A stretch of 40,159 nt of DNA, taken from assembly GCA_018671515.1 (NCBI GenBank), contig JABHHN010000045.1, positions 1 through 40,159 of the forward strand, in the 5' to 3' direction. Shown piece by piece: positions 1-8,079 of the stretch. The notes below the pieces were generated by a model. It was not told the DNA's origin. It saw only the letters and a list, made by a program, of their open reading frames with translations, and ran no database searches. How positions within the stretch are numbered: the stretch's first letter is position 1; every line of letters begins with the position of its first letter. A program made the position numbers and the translations under genes. Source of the stretch: an archaeon. Its GTDB lineage: Archaea; Nanobdellota; Nanobdellia; Woesearchaeales; GW2011-AR15.

Positions 1-139
1 GTATCAAATCTAGACATCATAAAACTCAAAAAGTAGAATTTCTGACAAGAGTAATTGCATTTAATATAGATCGATTGATAAGATTGAACAAAAAAGTTAT
101 TCTGATAATAATCAGAATAACAAGGGTTTCATATTAGCC
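1..139 (+). mobile_element. IS end with transposase C-terminus, left copy
   Basis: Exact reverse complement of the last 139 bases of the window; identity stops sharply at 139/140. Reading from base 3, an open frame begins IKSRHHKTQKVEFLTRV, continues with a run ending IDRLIRLNKK and stops with TAG at 135-137. The basic/aromatic helix is like the C-terminus of DDE transposases of the IS4/IS5 type; that family call is recognition by eye. The outer edge reads GGCTAATATGAAACCC from outside, typical of an IS terminus starting with GG. The element continues beyond the window, so only its 3' end is seen. Confidence 0.6.
96..121. repeat. 11-bp perfect hairpin inside the IS end
   Basis: GTTATTCTGAT and ATCAGAATAAC are perfectly complementary and separated by the 4-nt loop AATA. 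The copy at the right end lies at 40039-40064. It sits about 20 bp inside the IS edge and could be a transposase-binding or transcription-blocking structure. Its role is unknown. Confidence 0.8.
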
Positions 140-185
140 GATATTAAGAAAAAATTTAAATATGAATGACTATATTTGTTAATCT

Positions 186-983
186 ATGCTAAAAACAAAT
201 ATCGACAGAATTATGGAAGTCCTTAATACAAAGAAGGACGTATCACTACATGACCTTTCTAAAGAACTTAGTATTCCTATTGCACATTTAGAAAGTACTG
301 CAAAATTATTAGAAGGTGACAGAAAAGTCAAGATTGAATATAAATTCATGAAACCACACCTTATATTAATTGAAGAAAAAGAAAATAAATCTGCACAACC
401 CAATAAAAAAGAAGAAGGACCAATAAAAGCCACAGGAAACATATTTGATAACTCTACAGACACTCAAGATTCTAACAAAATAGATGATAAAAAATATTCA
501 ACATTAGGTCAAGAAGAAATTTCTGGATTTTCAAAAGAATTGTCCCCTTTTGAACAAGAAAAAAAGGAAAAAGAAAAAAAAGAACCTCAAAAAGTTGTAG
601 TAGTAAACCCTCTTGCAAACAAGGAAACAGAGAAAAAAGAAGATAAACCTATTGAACCTAAACAAGAAGAAAAAGATAAAGTGATTGATGCAGATACTAA
701 TTATTATGACATCTCTAATGAAAATGACGAATTGTTTGAAGATAAAAATTATTTGCTAAATGAATTATCAGGATTAGAAAAAATAGATTTTATGATAGAA
801 GAAGCAAACAAGCAACTTGATGAAGACAAGATAAAACAGATTCATAAAATTTATGAGGAAATATACAAAGAATTTTCCACATTAGAAAATATCTCAACTA
901 ATGAAAAAAACGTACTAAAAGATAAAATTGCAATATTATTCAATAGAATAAAAGTAAGATTTCTAGAAGAAAATATTTATTAA
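186..983 (+). CDS. Winged-helix/charged-linker protein, pilus operon lead gene
   Basis: 265 aa, function not known. Residues 1-60 look like a small winged-helix domain (helices around DRIMEVLNTKKDVSLHDLSKEL and a wing near DRKVKIEYKF). A long Lys/Glu-rich, probably disordered linker (about 65-170) follows. The C-terminal 70 residues are predicted helical (ELSGLEKIDFMIEEANKQL). It has no signal peptide or membrane segment, so it is probably cytoplasmic. It lies 88 bp upstream of the pilus secretion ATPase on the same strand, which suggests a link to that machinery. There is no Shine-Dalgarno before ATG 186; a leaderless start is likely. Its promoter region is only 46 bp long, up to the IS end. 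Confidence 0.75.
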   Translation: MLKTNIDRIMEVLNTKKDVSLHDLSKELSIPIAHLESTAKLLEGDRKVKIEYKFMKPHLILIEEKENKSAQPNKKEEGPIKATGNIFDNSTDTQDSNKIDDKKYSTLGQEEISGFSKELSPFEQEKKEKEKKEPQKVVVVNPLANKETEKKEDKPIEPKQEEKDKVIDADTNYYDISNENDELFEDKNYLLNELSGLEKIDFMIEEANKQLDEDKIKQIHKIYEEIYKEFSTLENISTNEKNVLKDKIAILFNRIKVRFLEENIY

Positions 984-1063
984 TTTTTTTTATAATTCAA
1001 TTAAACCAATAGGCAGATTCCAAAAGATTTAAAATGTATATCTACCTCTAAATTTAAAAAAGA

Positions 1064-1070
1064 GGTGAGG
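1064..1070 (+). promoter_or_regulatory. Strong RBS with possible anti-SD hairpin
   Basis: GGTGAGG lies 1 nt before ATG 1072, within AGAGGTGAGG. The upstream ACCTCT (1044-1049) is complementary to AGAGGT (1061-1066) across an 11-nt loop, so the ribosome site could be masked by a 6-bp stem. Confidence 0.5.
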
Positions 1071-1071
1071 A

Positions 1072-2538
1072 ATGGAATCCAAGAACATAGATTCTTATAC
1101 AATATTAGTAAATCAGATACCTATTAAGATTTCAATCTATAGTCATAAAGGTCATCCCGTTCCGTTTTATCACCTTTCACTTCTAAATATTACTGACCAA
1201 ACAAAAAGGATAATTGAGAGAATCCGTGAACAAATCATAAATCAGATTAGTTTTGATCTTCTAAATAAGAAAGATAATGAAGGAGAAGATGAAATAAAAA
1301 CACAGTTCAAACAAAATATCATGAAACTTATGAAAGAGCAATTCTCTGAACTAGATGAAAATACCCTTCATCTTTTATCAAATTATATTCTTATAACTAG
1401 TTTAGGAATGGCAGAACTCGAATTTCTCTTAAAAGATAGTAATCTAGAAGAAATTGTCGTTAATAATGCAAAAGAACCTGCATGGGTTTATCATAAAAAA
1501 CATGGTTGGTTAAAAACAAATGTTAATTTCGATAATGAAAAAAGAATTAGACATTTTTCAACTATGATTGGAAGAAATGTCGATAAAGGAATTACTTTAT
1601 TAAATCCACTTTTAGATGCTCATCTAAAGACAGGAGACAGAGTAAATGCAACACTTTCTCCAATAACTACCAAAGGAAATACAATCACTATTCGAAAATT
1701 CGCAGAAACTCCTTGGACAATTGTAGATTTTTTGGAATTGGGAACAATAGATTACTCATCTGCAGCAATAATTTGGCTTGCAATACAATATGAACTATCT
1801 ATTCTCGTAATTGGTGGAACAGGTTCTGGAAAAACATCATTTCTAAATGTCATATCTAATTTTTTCCCTCCTAATCAAAGAATTATTTCAATTGAAGATA
1901 CAAGAGAATTAAGATTATCAGATACTCTGCACTGGGTGCCAATGAGTTCACGTCTTCCAAATCCAGAAGGAAAAGGAGGAATTACTATGCTTGATTGTAT
2001 GGTAAATACATTAAGAATGAGACCTGATAGAATTATAGTTGGAGAAGTAAGACGTTCAGAAGAACTTGAAGTAATGTTTGAAGCAATGCACACTGGTCAC
2101 TCAGTCTATGCTACATTTCACGCAAGAGATACTACTGAAGGAATTGCAAGACTAACTCATCCACCAATAAATCTTTCAAAAATATTATTATCATCTTTAG
2201 GTCTTGTTGTTGTCCAAAACAGAAACAGAAGAACTGGTGAGAGAAGAACATTTCAGATTGCTGAATTGACTGAAAATGGTGAGCCTAATCTTTTAATGCA
2301 ATATAATGCTAAAACAAAAGAAATGATGAATGTAAATACTCCTAAAAGATTATTTGAAACATTAAATATTTTTACGGGTTTAACAGAAGAAGATATTTAC
2401 AAAGACCTTGATGAAAAAATAATGGTCTTAAAATGGATTGTAAAAAATAATATAAAAGATGTAAATGAAATTGGAATGATAATGAGTGATTATTACACTG
2501 ATAAAAAAGATCTGATGCTAAAAATAACAGGTAATTAG
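1072..2538 (+). CDS. Type IV pilus/archaellum-like secretion ATPase
   Basis: 488 aa, VirB11/TadA/FlaI-type hexameric ATPase that would power assembly of type IV-like pili at the inner face of the membrane. The N-terminal part (about 1-150) is the usual regulatory region. The RecA core has Walker A GGTGSGKTS at 248-256, the Asp box IISIEDTREL (about 271-280), Walker B RIIVGEV (about 320-326) and the His box MHTGHSVYATFHA (about 338-350). All catalytic motifs are intact and the length is normal for archaeal members. It abuts the first TadC-like gene with no gap, so the two are co-translated. Whether it serves pili, an archaellum-like filament or secretion cannot be told from sequence alone. Confidence 0.92.
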   Translation: MESKNIDSYTILVNQIPIKISIYSHKGHPVPFYHLSLLNITDQTKRIIERIREQIINQISFDLLNKKDNEGEDEIKTQFKQNIMKLMKEQFSELDENTLHLLSNYILITSLGMAELEFLLKDSNLEEIVVNNAKEPAWVYHKKHGWLKTNVNFDNEKRIRHFSTMIGRNVDKGITLLNPLLDAHLKTGDRVNATLSPITTKGNTITIRKFAETPWTIVDFLELGTIDYSSAAIIWLAIQYELSILVIGGTGSGKTSFLNVISNFFPPNQRIISIEDTRELRLSDTLHWVPMSSRLPNPEGKGGITMLDCMVNTLRMRPDRIIVGEVRRSEELEVMFEAMHTGHSVYATFHARDTTEGIARLTHPPINLSKILLSSLGLVVVQNRNRRTGERRTFQIAELTENGEPNLLMQYNAKTKEMMNVNTPKRLFETLNIFTGLTEEDIYKDLDEKIMVLKWIVKNNIKDVNEIGMIMSDYYTDKKDLMLKITGN

Positions 2539-3369
2539 ATGGTAACCTTAAGTTTTATTGATAAATCAAACCCTAAAATTGCAAAAGCACTTAGAACTGC
2601 AAGTATACAAGAAGAACCTGAAATTTTTATAAATAAGAATATAAAAAATGCACTTATTTTATCCATAATAATCACAATATTAGCTACAATAGTTGTAATT
2701 GAAGGTGATTTGAGAAGAGATTGGAGTCCTGTAGCTTATGTTGCAATTCCTATTGTGTTGATATCTTTTTTTCTAATATTTGTCAAAGTTTTTATGAATG
2801 CTCCAAATCTTATAATAAAAAAAAGAAAAAGAGAATTAGAATCTGATTTATTATATTCTGCAAGATTTCTTCTTCTAAAAATGGAAAGTGGTTCACCAAT
2901 ACTTAATGCATTAATTGATGTATCAAATTTACATACAAAATCAAGTAAATATTTCAAAGACATCGTTGCAGATATTTATCTTGGAACTCCACTTGAAGAA
3001 GCTATTGACTGGTCAAAAAAATATAGTCCTTCAAAATCTTTTGCAAAAGTCCTTGAAGAAATAAGAAATTCTTTAAAAACTGGATCTGATATTGAAAGAA
3101 GCCTTAAATCAACACTTGATGAAATGACTAAAGATCATGTAATTGCAATAAAAGAATATGGGAAAAAATTAAGTCCAGTTTCAATGTTTTATATGATAAT
3201 TGGAACAATACTTCCATCATTAGGTTCTGCAATGATTGTAGTTGGCCTAGGATTTGTAAATTTAAATATTACTTTTACAGTATTTTTATTTTTTTTATTC
3301 ATTTTAGCGGTTGTCCAAATCTTTTTTATAATGTTTTTTAAAGCTCTAAAACCCGCGGTGATGAATTAA
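2539..3369 (+). CDS. TadC/GspF-like pilus membrane platform protein (short)
   Basis: 276 aa, type II secretion F (T2SSF) family. Membrane segments are at about 37-55 and 65-88, then a cytoplasmic helical T2SSF domain (about 95-205, with LLYSARFLLLKMESGSPILNAL and GTPLEEAI), then two more segments at about 213-240 and 243-268. This domain in pilus systems couples the ATPase to the growing filament. The start is the base after the ATPase stop. Its TAA overlaps the next ATG by one base (TAATG), so translation is probably coupled. Archaeal systems often carry two F-type proteins, as here. Confidence 0.85.
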   Translation: MVTLSFIDKSNPKIAKALRTASIQEEPEIFINKNIKNALILSIIITILATIVVIEGDLRRDWSPVAYVAIPIVLISFFLIFVKVFMNAPNLIIKKRKRELESDLLYSARFLLLKMESGSPILNALIDVSNLHTKSSKYFKDIVADIYLGTPLEEAIDWSKKYSPSKSFAKVLEEIRNSLKTGSDIERSLKSTLDEMTKDHVIAIKEYGKKLSPVSMFYMIIGTILPSLGSAMIVVGLGFVNLNITFTVFLFFLFILAVVQIFFIMFFKALKPAVMN

Positions 3370-4388
3370 TGTTAAAACATTTAGGAGAAATTTGTGAACT
3401 TCATTTTCCTAGAAAAATAAGGCTTAATTTAAGAGAATATTTAATAAAAGCAGGTCATTATACAACACCTTATGAAAAAATAGGTATCTCTTTTATTGGT
3501 GCAATTATTTTTAACATCATTGTTTACATATTCTTTATTCTTCCTGGTTTAAAAACAATATCCACAGGAATATTACTTATATTTTTATCAATAATTGTGT
3601 TTGTCATTTCATATTATATTTCAATCCTATTATCTGGTGTTGCATTGTATGTCTATTTTGAAATAAGTATCTATAAAAGGACTATTGAAATTGAAGAAGT
3701 CCTGCCTAATTTTTTACAAGAAGTTTCAGTTAATCTAAGAGCTGGAATGACTTTTGATAAAGCACTTTGGAATTCTGTAGAACCTGAATTTGGTGTCTTA
3801 GAAAAAGAAATTGAAATTGTAGCAAAAAAAGTAATGAGCGGTGAAGATACTGAAACTGCACTTTTAGAATTTGCAAATAAATATAATTCTCCTTTACTTA
3901 GAGAATCCATGGATTTAATTGTTATTGGTCTTAAAAGTGGTGGACAAATAAGCGATTTAATTGATAGAGTTGTTTTTAATGTACAGGAAGCATCATATCT
4001 TAAAAAAGAACTGATTGCAAATGTTACAAGCTATATAATTTTTATAACATTAGTTGCAATCATAATTGCTCCAACATTATTTGCATTATCTTTTAATCTC
4101 ATGCAAATAATACAGAGTCTTGGTGAAAAACTTATGACTAGTGGTGCTCAGAATCTTGTTGCAGGATTTAGTTTTGGTGGATCAAATGTAGATCCAAATG
4201 ATTTCATTAAATTTTCAAGATATAGTATAGTAATAATAGCAATTGCTTCATCAATGATAATTGCTGATTTAAGAGAAGGAAATATCAAAGGTGGAATTAA
4301 GTATATTTTCATATTCATATTTGTTGCTTTCTTTGTATATGAAATAATGTTAAAAGTATTTATTGGAATGTTTGGTTCTATTGTATAA
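3369..4388 (+). CDS. TadC/GspF-like pilus membrane platform protein (long)
   Basis: 339 aa, second T2SSF-family protein of the operon. Two N-terminal membrane segments (about 40-60 and 65-95) lead into a T2SSF domain with the conserved LPNFLQEVSVNLRAGMTFDKAL (about 113-134) and IVIGLKSGGQISDLIDRV (about 183-200). C-terminal segments are at about 217-245, 277-297 and 305-330. With its partner it would form the cytoplasmic/membrane platform of the filament. It is the last gene of the operon and converges with the dehydrogenase 22 bp away. Confidence 0.87.
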   Translation: MLKHLGEICELHFPRKIRLNLREYLIKAGHYTTPYEKIGISFIGAIIFNIIVYIFFILPGLKTISTGILLIFLSIIVFVISYYISILLSGVALYVYFEISIYKRTIEIEEVLPNFLQEVSVNLRAGMTFDKALWNSVEPEFGVLEKEIEIVAKKVMSGEDTETALLEFANKYNSPLLRESMDLIVIGLKSGGQISDLIDRVVFNVQEASYLKKELIANVTSYIIFITLVAIIIAPTLFALSFNLMQIIQSLGEKLMTSGAQNLVAGFSFGGSNVDPNDFIKFSRYSIVIIAIASSMIIADLREGNIKGGIKYIFIFIFVAFFVYEIMLKVFIGMFGSIV

Positions 4389-4410
4389 AAGAATAATGAA
4401 TTTTAAATTA

Positions 4411-5349
4411 TTAAACTACTCTATTCTGAATTTTATTATTTAAAAATCTAATAATATTTTCAAAAACAATTTCTGTCCGAATATTGATTGCTTCTTTTGT
4501 TGCATAACCTATATGTGGAACAATAATTGTATTAGGTGAAAAAAGCAATGGGTAATTTTTTTCTAAAGGGGGTTCCATATCTACTGAATCAAGTCCTGCA
4601 CCTGCAATTAAATTGTTTGATAAATTCTTTGCAAGTGCATCATTATCAATTATTCCCCCTCTTGCAGTATTAATTATTATACTCTCTTGCTTCATTAAAT
4701 TTAATTTTTCCTGATTAATTAAATGTTTTGTCTCTTTATTTAATGGAAGATGCAACGAAACTATATCTGATTTAGATAATAATTCATTTAATCCTACATA
4801 ATATATTCCTTCTTTTTTTGTTCTGGAATATGCAATTATTTTACAACCAAAAGCTTTAGCAATCTCTATTAACCTCAATCCAATTGCACCTGTTCCAATT
4901 ACACCAAGCGTCTTTCCCTTTAATTCAGTTCCTAAAAATCCTTCTCTTGTAGATAATTCTCTTATTTTTTTATCTCCCCAAACAATTTTTCTCAAAACTG
5001 CAATCATTAAACTTATTGCAAGTTCTGCAACTGAATTTGTTGAATAACCTGAAGAATTTGATACAATAATATTATTTTCTTTACAGACATTTAAATCAAT
5101 ATGATCACATCCTGTAAAAGCAACACTCAACATTTTTAGATTTTTACACTCATTTATTACAACAGAACTAAATGGAAGATTTGAAATTATAACCATATCT
5201 GCATCTTTAACCCTTTCAATTATTTCTTGATTACTATTTGGTCTTGAGTCATATGTTTTTAATTCAACATTGTAATGTTCCAATTTTTTTCTAAAATCCA
5301 ATATTTTTTTATCAGTTGCACCTATTGGTTCTATAATTGCACATTTCAT
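4411..5349 (-). CDS. D-isomer-specific 2-hydroxyacid dehydrogenase
   Basis: 312 aa, NAD-dependent dehydrogenase of the SerA/LdhA/GyaR superfamily. The Rossmann motif is GVIGTGAIG. The NAD/substrate signature includes LHLPLNKET and NTARGGIID (catalytic Arg), followed by Glu in GLDSVDMEPP and His in VPHIGYAT, which completes the Arg-Glu-His relay. The length fits a two-domain enzyme without the C-terminal ACT/ASB domains of full SerA, so phosphoglycerate, glyoxylate/hydroxypyruvate or another 2-oxoacid are all possible substrates. ATG start. Convergent with the pilus operon. Confidence 0.88.
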   Translation of the reverse strand: MKCAIIEPIGATDKKILDFRKKLEHYNVELKTYDSRPNSNQEIIERVKDADMVIISNLPFSSVVINECKNLKMLSVAFTGCDHIDLNVCKENNIIVSNSSGYSTNSVAELAISLMIAVLRKIVWGDKKIRELSTREGFLGTELKGKTLGVIGTGAIGLRLIEIAKAFGCKIIAYSRTKKEGIYYVGLNELLSKSDIVSLHLPLNKETKHLINQEKLNLMKQESIIINTARGGIIDNDALAKNLSNNLIAGAGLDSVDMEPPLEKNYPLLFSPNTIIVPHIGYATKEAINIRTEIVFENIIRFLNNKIQNRVV

Positions 5350-5403
5350 ATTTTTTTATTATAAATTAAATATATTTAAATCTATTTAATGAGAGAAAGA
5401 AAA

Positions 5404-6135
5404 TTATCTAAGAAGTAAAGCCCCAATTATCAATAAAATAAATGAAACTATTTTTTTGAATAGTTTATCATCTATTTTTGAATGGATAAAAATACCTACA
5501 GCTGAACCTAAAATCATTGCTGGTACTAAAATTAATCCCATCTTAATTATTTCTAAATTAATAATTCCTGAATAAGTATATGTGATAAGCCTTGAAATAT
5601 GAAAAATAAAAAAACTCATTGTACATGTTGCTCTAAATACTGCCTTTTTAACATTAATATGAGATAAATACATTACAATTGGAGGACCGCCAGTTCCCAT
5701 CAAGGCATCTAAAAATCCACCTATAAACCCTGCTATCATAACCATTATTTTATTAATTTTTTTTTGTATATGTAAATTATTTTTAGAAAATAATGTTTTT
5801 GCAGAAAATAAAATAATAAACACACCTAATATTTTTTTTAGAATTTCATTTTCTAAATTACTTAAAAAATAAGTTCCAAATATAACACCAATAATTGAAA
5901 AAACAAAAATATAAAATATAATTTTTTTATCAATATTTTTTCTAAACTTGTATAATAAATAAATATCTGCAAAAATTTGGACTGTCAAAAATAATGGTAA
6001 TATTATCTTTAAATCCAAGAATAAAAGTAATATTGGTACTGTAAAGAGTCCTGCTCCAAACCCTGTTGAGCCTTTTATTACAAAAGCAAAAAAAAGAACT
6101 ATACCAATCAATGATAATATTTGGATTTCAAGCAT
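5404..6135 (-). CDS. TauE/SafE-family anion permease
   Basis: 243 aa, very hydrophobic, with 7-8 membrane segments. It has the two family repeats: GSTGFGAGLFTVPILLLF near residues 22-40 and LMGTGGPPIVMYLS near 144-158. Members export or import small anions such as sulfite, sulfoacetate or other organosulfur or carboxylate compounds; the substrate cannot be read from sequence. It lies 54 bp upstream of the dehydrogenase on the same strand, so the two may be co-transcribed, and the dehydrogenase product or substrate could be the cargo. Confidence 0.85.
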   Translation of the reverse strand: MLEIQILSLIGIVLFFAFVIKGSTGFGAGLFTVPILLLFLDLKIILPLFLTVQIFADIYLLYKFRKNIDKKIIFYIFVFSIIGVIFGTYFLSNLENEILKKILGVFIILFSAKTLFSKNNLHIQKKINKIMVMIAGFIGGFLDALMGTGGPPIVMYLSHINVKKAVFRATCTMSFFIFHISRLITYTYSGIINLEIIKMGLILVPAMILGSAVGIFIHSKIDDKLFKKIVSFILLIIGALLLR

Positions 6136-6193
6136 AGTGTATTGAAAATCTACATTTATATTAATGTTTCCAACAAAAACAAAATTTAGAAAA

Positions 6194-6202
6194 TTATATA
6201 TA
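6194..6202 (+). promoter_or_regulatory. TATA box for the pilin transcript
   Basis: TTATATATA in an AT-rich but otherwise gene-free stretch. The archaeal spacing of about 25 nt puts the start near 6224, giving a leader of about 85 nt that contains the 14-codon upstream ORF. Confidence 0.45.
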
Positions 6203-6260
6203 GGACAAATCTAAATTATATGGATTATAATATTATTTAGTTGATTAGAGGTATAAGAAA

Positions 6261-6305
6261 ATGAAAATCATAAGATTTTCATATCTCAAATTCGGAGGAA
6301 TTTAA
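6261..6305 (+). CDS. 14-codon upstream ORF in the pilin leader
   Basis: ATG to TAA encodes MKIIRFSYLKFGGI. It has its own Shine-Dalgarno, AGAGGT at 6247-6252, with 8-nt spacing. Its two Gly codons (GGA GGA, 6294-6299) are the Shine-Dalgarno of the pilin, and its stop ends 4 nt before the pilin ATG. The start codon lies in a 9-bp perfect stem (6261-6269 with 6274-6282, loop ATAA). It could be a leader peptide coupling or tuning pilin translation, or a chance ORF over an inverted repeat. Confidence 0.4.
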   Translation: MKIIRFSYLKFGGI

Positions 6306-6309
6306 GAAA

Positions 6310-6801
6310 ATGAAAAAGAAAAAAGGACAAGTCGCTATGGAATCACTTATGGTCTATGGTATCGCGTTATTAATTGTTGCTTTAGCAATAGGTGCACTGA
6401 TATATTTTGGAGTATTAGACTTAGGAGGAATGCTTCCAGATAAGTGTGATATTAAAGGTGGAACATTTACATGTAAAGAATATGCTGTGTTTGGTGATGG
6501 AAATATCCAAATGGAAATTCAAAATAGCTATGGAAAAACTGTAACTGTCTCAAAAGTACAAATTAATCCTGAAGAAGACAGTGTTGGAATTCTATCCGCT
6601 ACAGATTGTGTTGCAGCTGAAACAGATGTTACAATTGCCAATGGAAACACAGGATTATTTAAAATTCCTGATAGTTGCGCAGATTTAGAAGAATTTGTTG
6701 GGAAAAAAATAAGAGGAGAAATTGCTATTACTTGGAATACTGCTGGATCACAAATTACCAAAACAAGTTATGGTTCTCTTCAAGCAACTGTTTCAGAATA
6801 A
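6310..6801 (+). CDS. Class III signal peptide pilin-like protein
   Basis: 163 aa. The N-terminus MKKKKGQVAMESLMVYG is a class III (type IV prepilin-like) signal: basic head, cleavage predicted between G6 and Q7, Glu at +5, then a hydrophobic helix to about residue 33. The rest is a small extracellular beta-rich domain with Cys at about 46, 55, 100 and 119 that could form disulfides. Such proteins are cleaved by an EppA/FlaK-like peptidase and polymerise into pili. The secretion operon at 1072-4388 is the obvious partner. A good GGAGGA site 10 nt before the ATG suggests strong translation. It converges with uppS. Confidence 0.85.
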   Translation: MKKKKGQVAMESLMVYGIALLIVALAIGALIYFGVLDLGGMLPDKCDIKGGTFTCKEYAVFGDGNIQMEIQNSYGKTVTVSKVQINPEEDSVGILSATDCVAAETDVTIANGNTGLFKIPDSCADLEEFVGKKIRGEIAITWNTAGSQITKTSYGSLQATVSE

Positions 6802-6853
6802 ATTTTAATTATTTTTATTTCTAATTTTTTTATTAATTTTCTAAGAAATATTT

Positions 6854-7561
6854 TTATTTACCGAATCTTCTTTTCCTATTTGAATACTCTATCATACACT
6901 CTTCAAAATCATCTTTCTCTAATTCTGGAAATAATTTATCTAAAAATATAAATTCAGAATAGGCTGACTGGTATGAAAGAAAATTAGATATCCTTTTTTC
7001 TCCACCTGTCCTTATGACTAAATCTGGTTCTTCTGCAATATAGAGATTTTTCTTAAATACTTCTTCATTTATATCTTCTATATCTAATTCACCAGATTTT
7101 ATTTGCTGAGCAATTTTTTTTGTTGCATCAATTACTTCTTCACGACCACCATAAGCCATAGCGAAATTTATTACATAACCTTTGTTATTTTTCGTTTTTT
7201 CCATTATAGATTTTAATTTTTCTTGAAGCTCTTCTGGAAACATCCATAATCTTCCGATTATATTAATCTTTAAGCTATTATCTTCTATTCTTGAATCATT
7301 TTTGAATTTTTCAAAATTTTCAGTAAATATTTTCATAAGATAATTAAATTCTTCTTTTGGTCTATCAAAATTTTGTATTGAAAAAGTATAAAGTGTTATT
7401 TCTCTAATATCATATTCTTTACACCACTCAAGTATTTTTTCAAGTTTTTTAACTCCCCATTCATGTCCTTTCCAAGGTTTTAACATAAGCCTTTTACTAA
7501 ATCTTCTATTTCCATCCATTATAATTCCTAAATGATTTGGAATGTTTTCTAATTTTCTCAT
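6854..7561 (-). CDS. uppS: Cis-prenyltransferase (polyprenyl diphosphate synthase)
   Basis: 235 aa, full length. It condenses isopentenyl diphosphate onto an allylic primer to make the long-chain lipid carrier (dolichyl/undecaprenyl type) for glycan export. The signature IIMDGNRRF is at residues 13-21 (catalytic Asp16, phosphate-binding Asn/Arg). The C-terminal RTGGEKRISNFL and SEFIFLDKLFPEL motifs bind the second substrate. The MAYGGREEV segment is also present. Archaeal cells use the product for N-glycosylation, which fits the Asn-rich secreted proteins nearby. ATG start. Single-gene unit, divergent from the RNA/dnaG region. Confidence 0.93.
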   Translation of the reverse strand: MRKLENIPNHLGIIMDGNRRFSKRLMLKPWKGHEWGVKKLEKILEWCKEYDIREITLYTFSIQNFDRPKEEFNYLMKIFTENFEKFKNDSRIEDNSLKINIIGRLWMFPEELQEKLKSIMEKTKNNKGYVINFAMAYGGREEVIDATKKIAQQIKSGELDIEDINEEVFKKNLYIAEEPDLVIRTGGEKRISNFLSYQSAYSEFIFLDKLFPELEKDDFEECMIEYSNRKRRFGK

Positions 7562-7661
7562 TATCTAATAGAAATTAAGTGCATATATTTAAAAATTTTT
7601 CTTTATAAAAATTAAAAGAAAAAAGACATTTTATAGAGAGAAAAGACATCATTTAGATACC

Positions 7662-7669
7662 TTTATATA
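7662..7669 (+). promoter_or_regulatory. TATA box of the GC-rich RNA candidate
   Basis: TTTATATA, a near-ideal archaeal box A. The usual 22-27 nt spacing places transcription start near 7691, just where base composition changes from AT-rich to GC-rich. Confidence 0.6.
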
Positions 7670-7690
7670 GAATTGTATATTCTTTTTTTT

Positions 7691-7855
7691 GCAACTTGAA
7701 CAAATGGGTCCTCATACTAGCTGACTGCTTGTAGTAGTTTGTCGTGAATTTGAGACACTCTTGTTTAATCCAGCCCGTCACGAGAGTACCCACGGGAGCT
7801 CACGGCAAAGCCAAAGCTATGAACTTGGGGGTTAGTGCTACGGGCGACAAATTTT
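7691..7855 (+). ncRNA. Structured non-coding RNA candidate
   Basis: About 165 nt of much higher G+C than its surroundings, with no good reading frame, preceded by a strong TATA box and ending in an AAATTTTTAC T-run. Candidate stems are TTTGTCG (7738-7744) with CGACAAA (7845-7851), ACTCTTG (7757-7763) with CGAGAGT (7781-7787), GCCCGT (7773-7778) with ACGGGC (7840-7845), and an inner GGC-AAA-GCC hairpin near 7804-7812. GCCCGT/ACGGGC encloses a nested hairpin followed by ACA after one nucleotide, which is H/ACA-like. I looked for SRP RNA (GGAA tetraloop, AGCAG), RNase P (GGAAAGTCC, ACAGAA), tRNA and 5S signatures and found none. Individual stems of 6-7 bp can arise by chance. Confidence 0.5.
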
Positions 7856-8079
7856 TACAATTATAAAAATAGAAATCCAAAAACGGATTTCTAAAATGCC
7901 AAGAAGAAGTCCAAATTTGTGCATTTAATCACTAGAACAAGTAACAATCATTCAATCATCAAGTCATTAGTATCAGTATCAAAGATGGAAAGATAGTATA
8001 AAATAGTTTGAGTAAATGAAGAGTAAATAGACTATTTTCTTGTTCTATAGGACACCAAATTTAATAGGAGGAGATTATA
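7856..8079 (+). other. dnaG leader with inverted repeats
   Basis: Remainder of the only gene-free stretch above 500 bp (7562-8079). It holds a perfect 8-bp hairpin AGAAATCC/GGATTTCT (7871-7892), a 9-bp pair TAGAACAAG (7933-7941) with CTTGTTCTA (8039-8047), an 8-bp pair AAAATAGT (8000-8007) with ACTATTTT (8031-8038), and GAGTAAAT repeated at 8010 and 8021. The 3' arms are contiguous and end 17 nt before the dnaG Shine-Dalgarno. A TATA-like GTATAAAATAG lies near 7996-8006. Confidence 0.4.

Noticed and set aside
7691-7855. SRP RNA, RNase P RNA or tRNA identity for the GC-rich RNA
   Set aside because: No GGAA tetraloop/AGCAG S-domain, no GGAAAGTCC or ACAGAA boxes, and no T-arm TTCGA; the 73-nt GCCCGT...ACGGGC span is tRNA-sized but lacks the arms.
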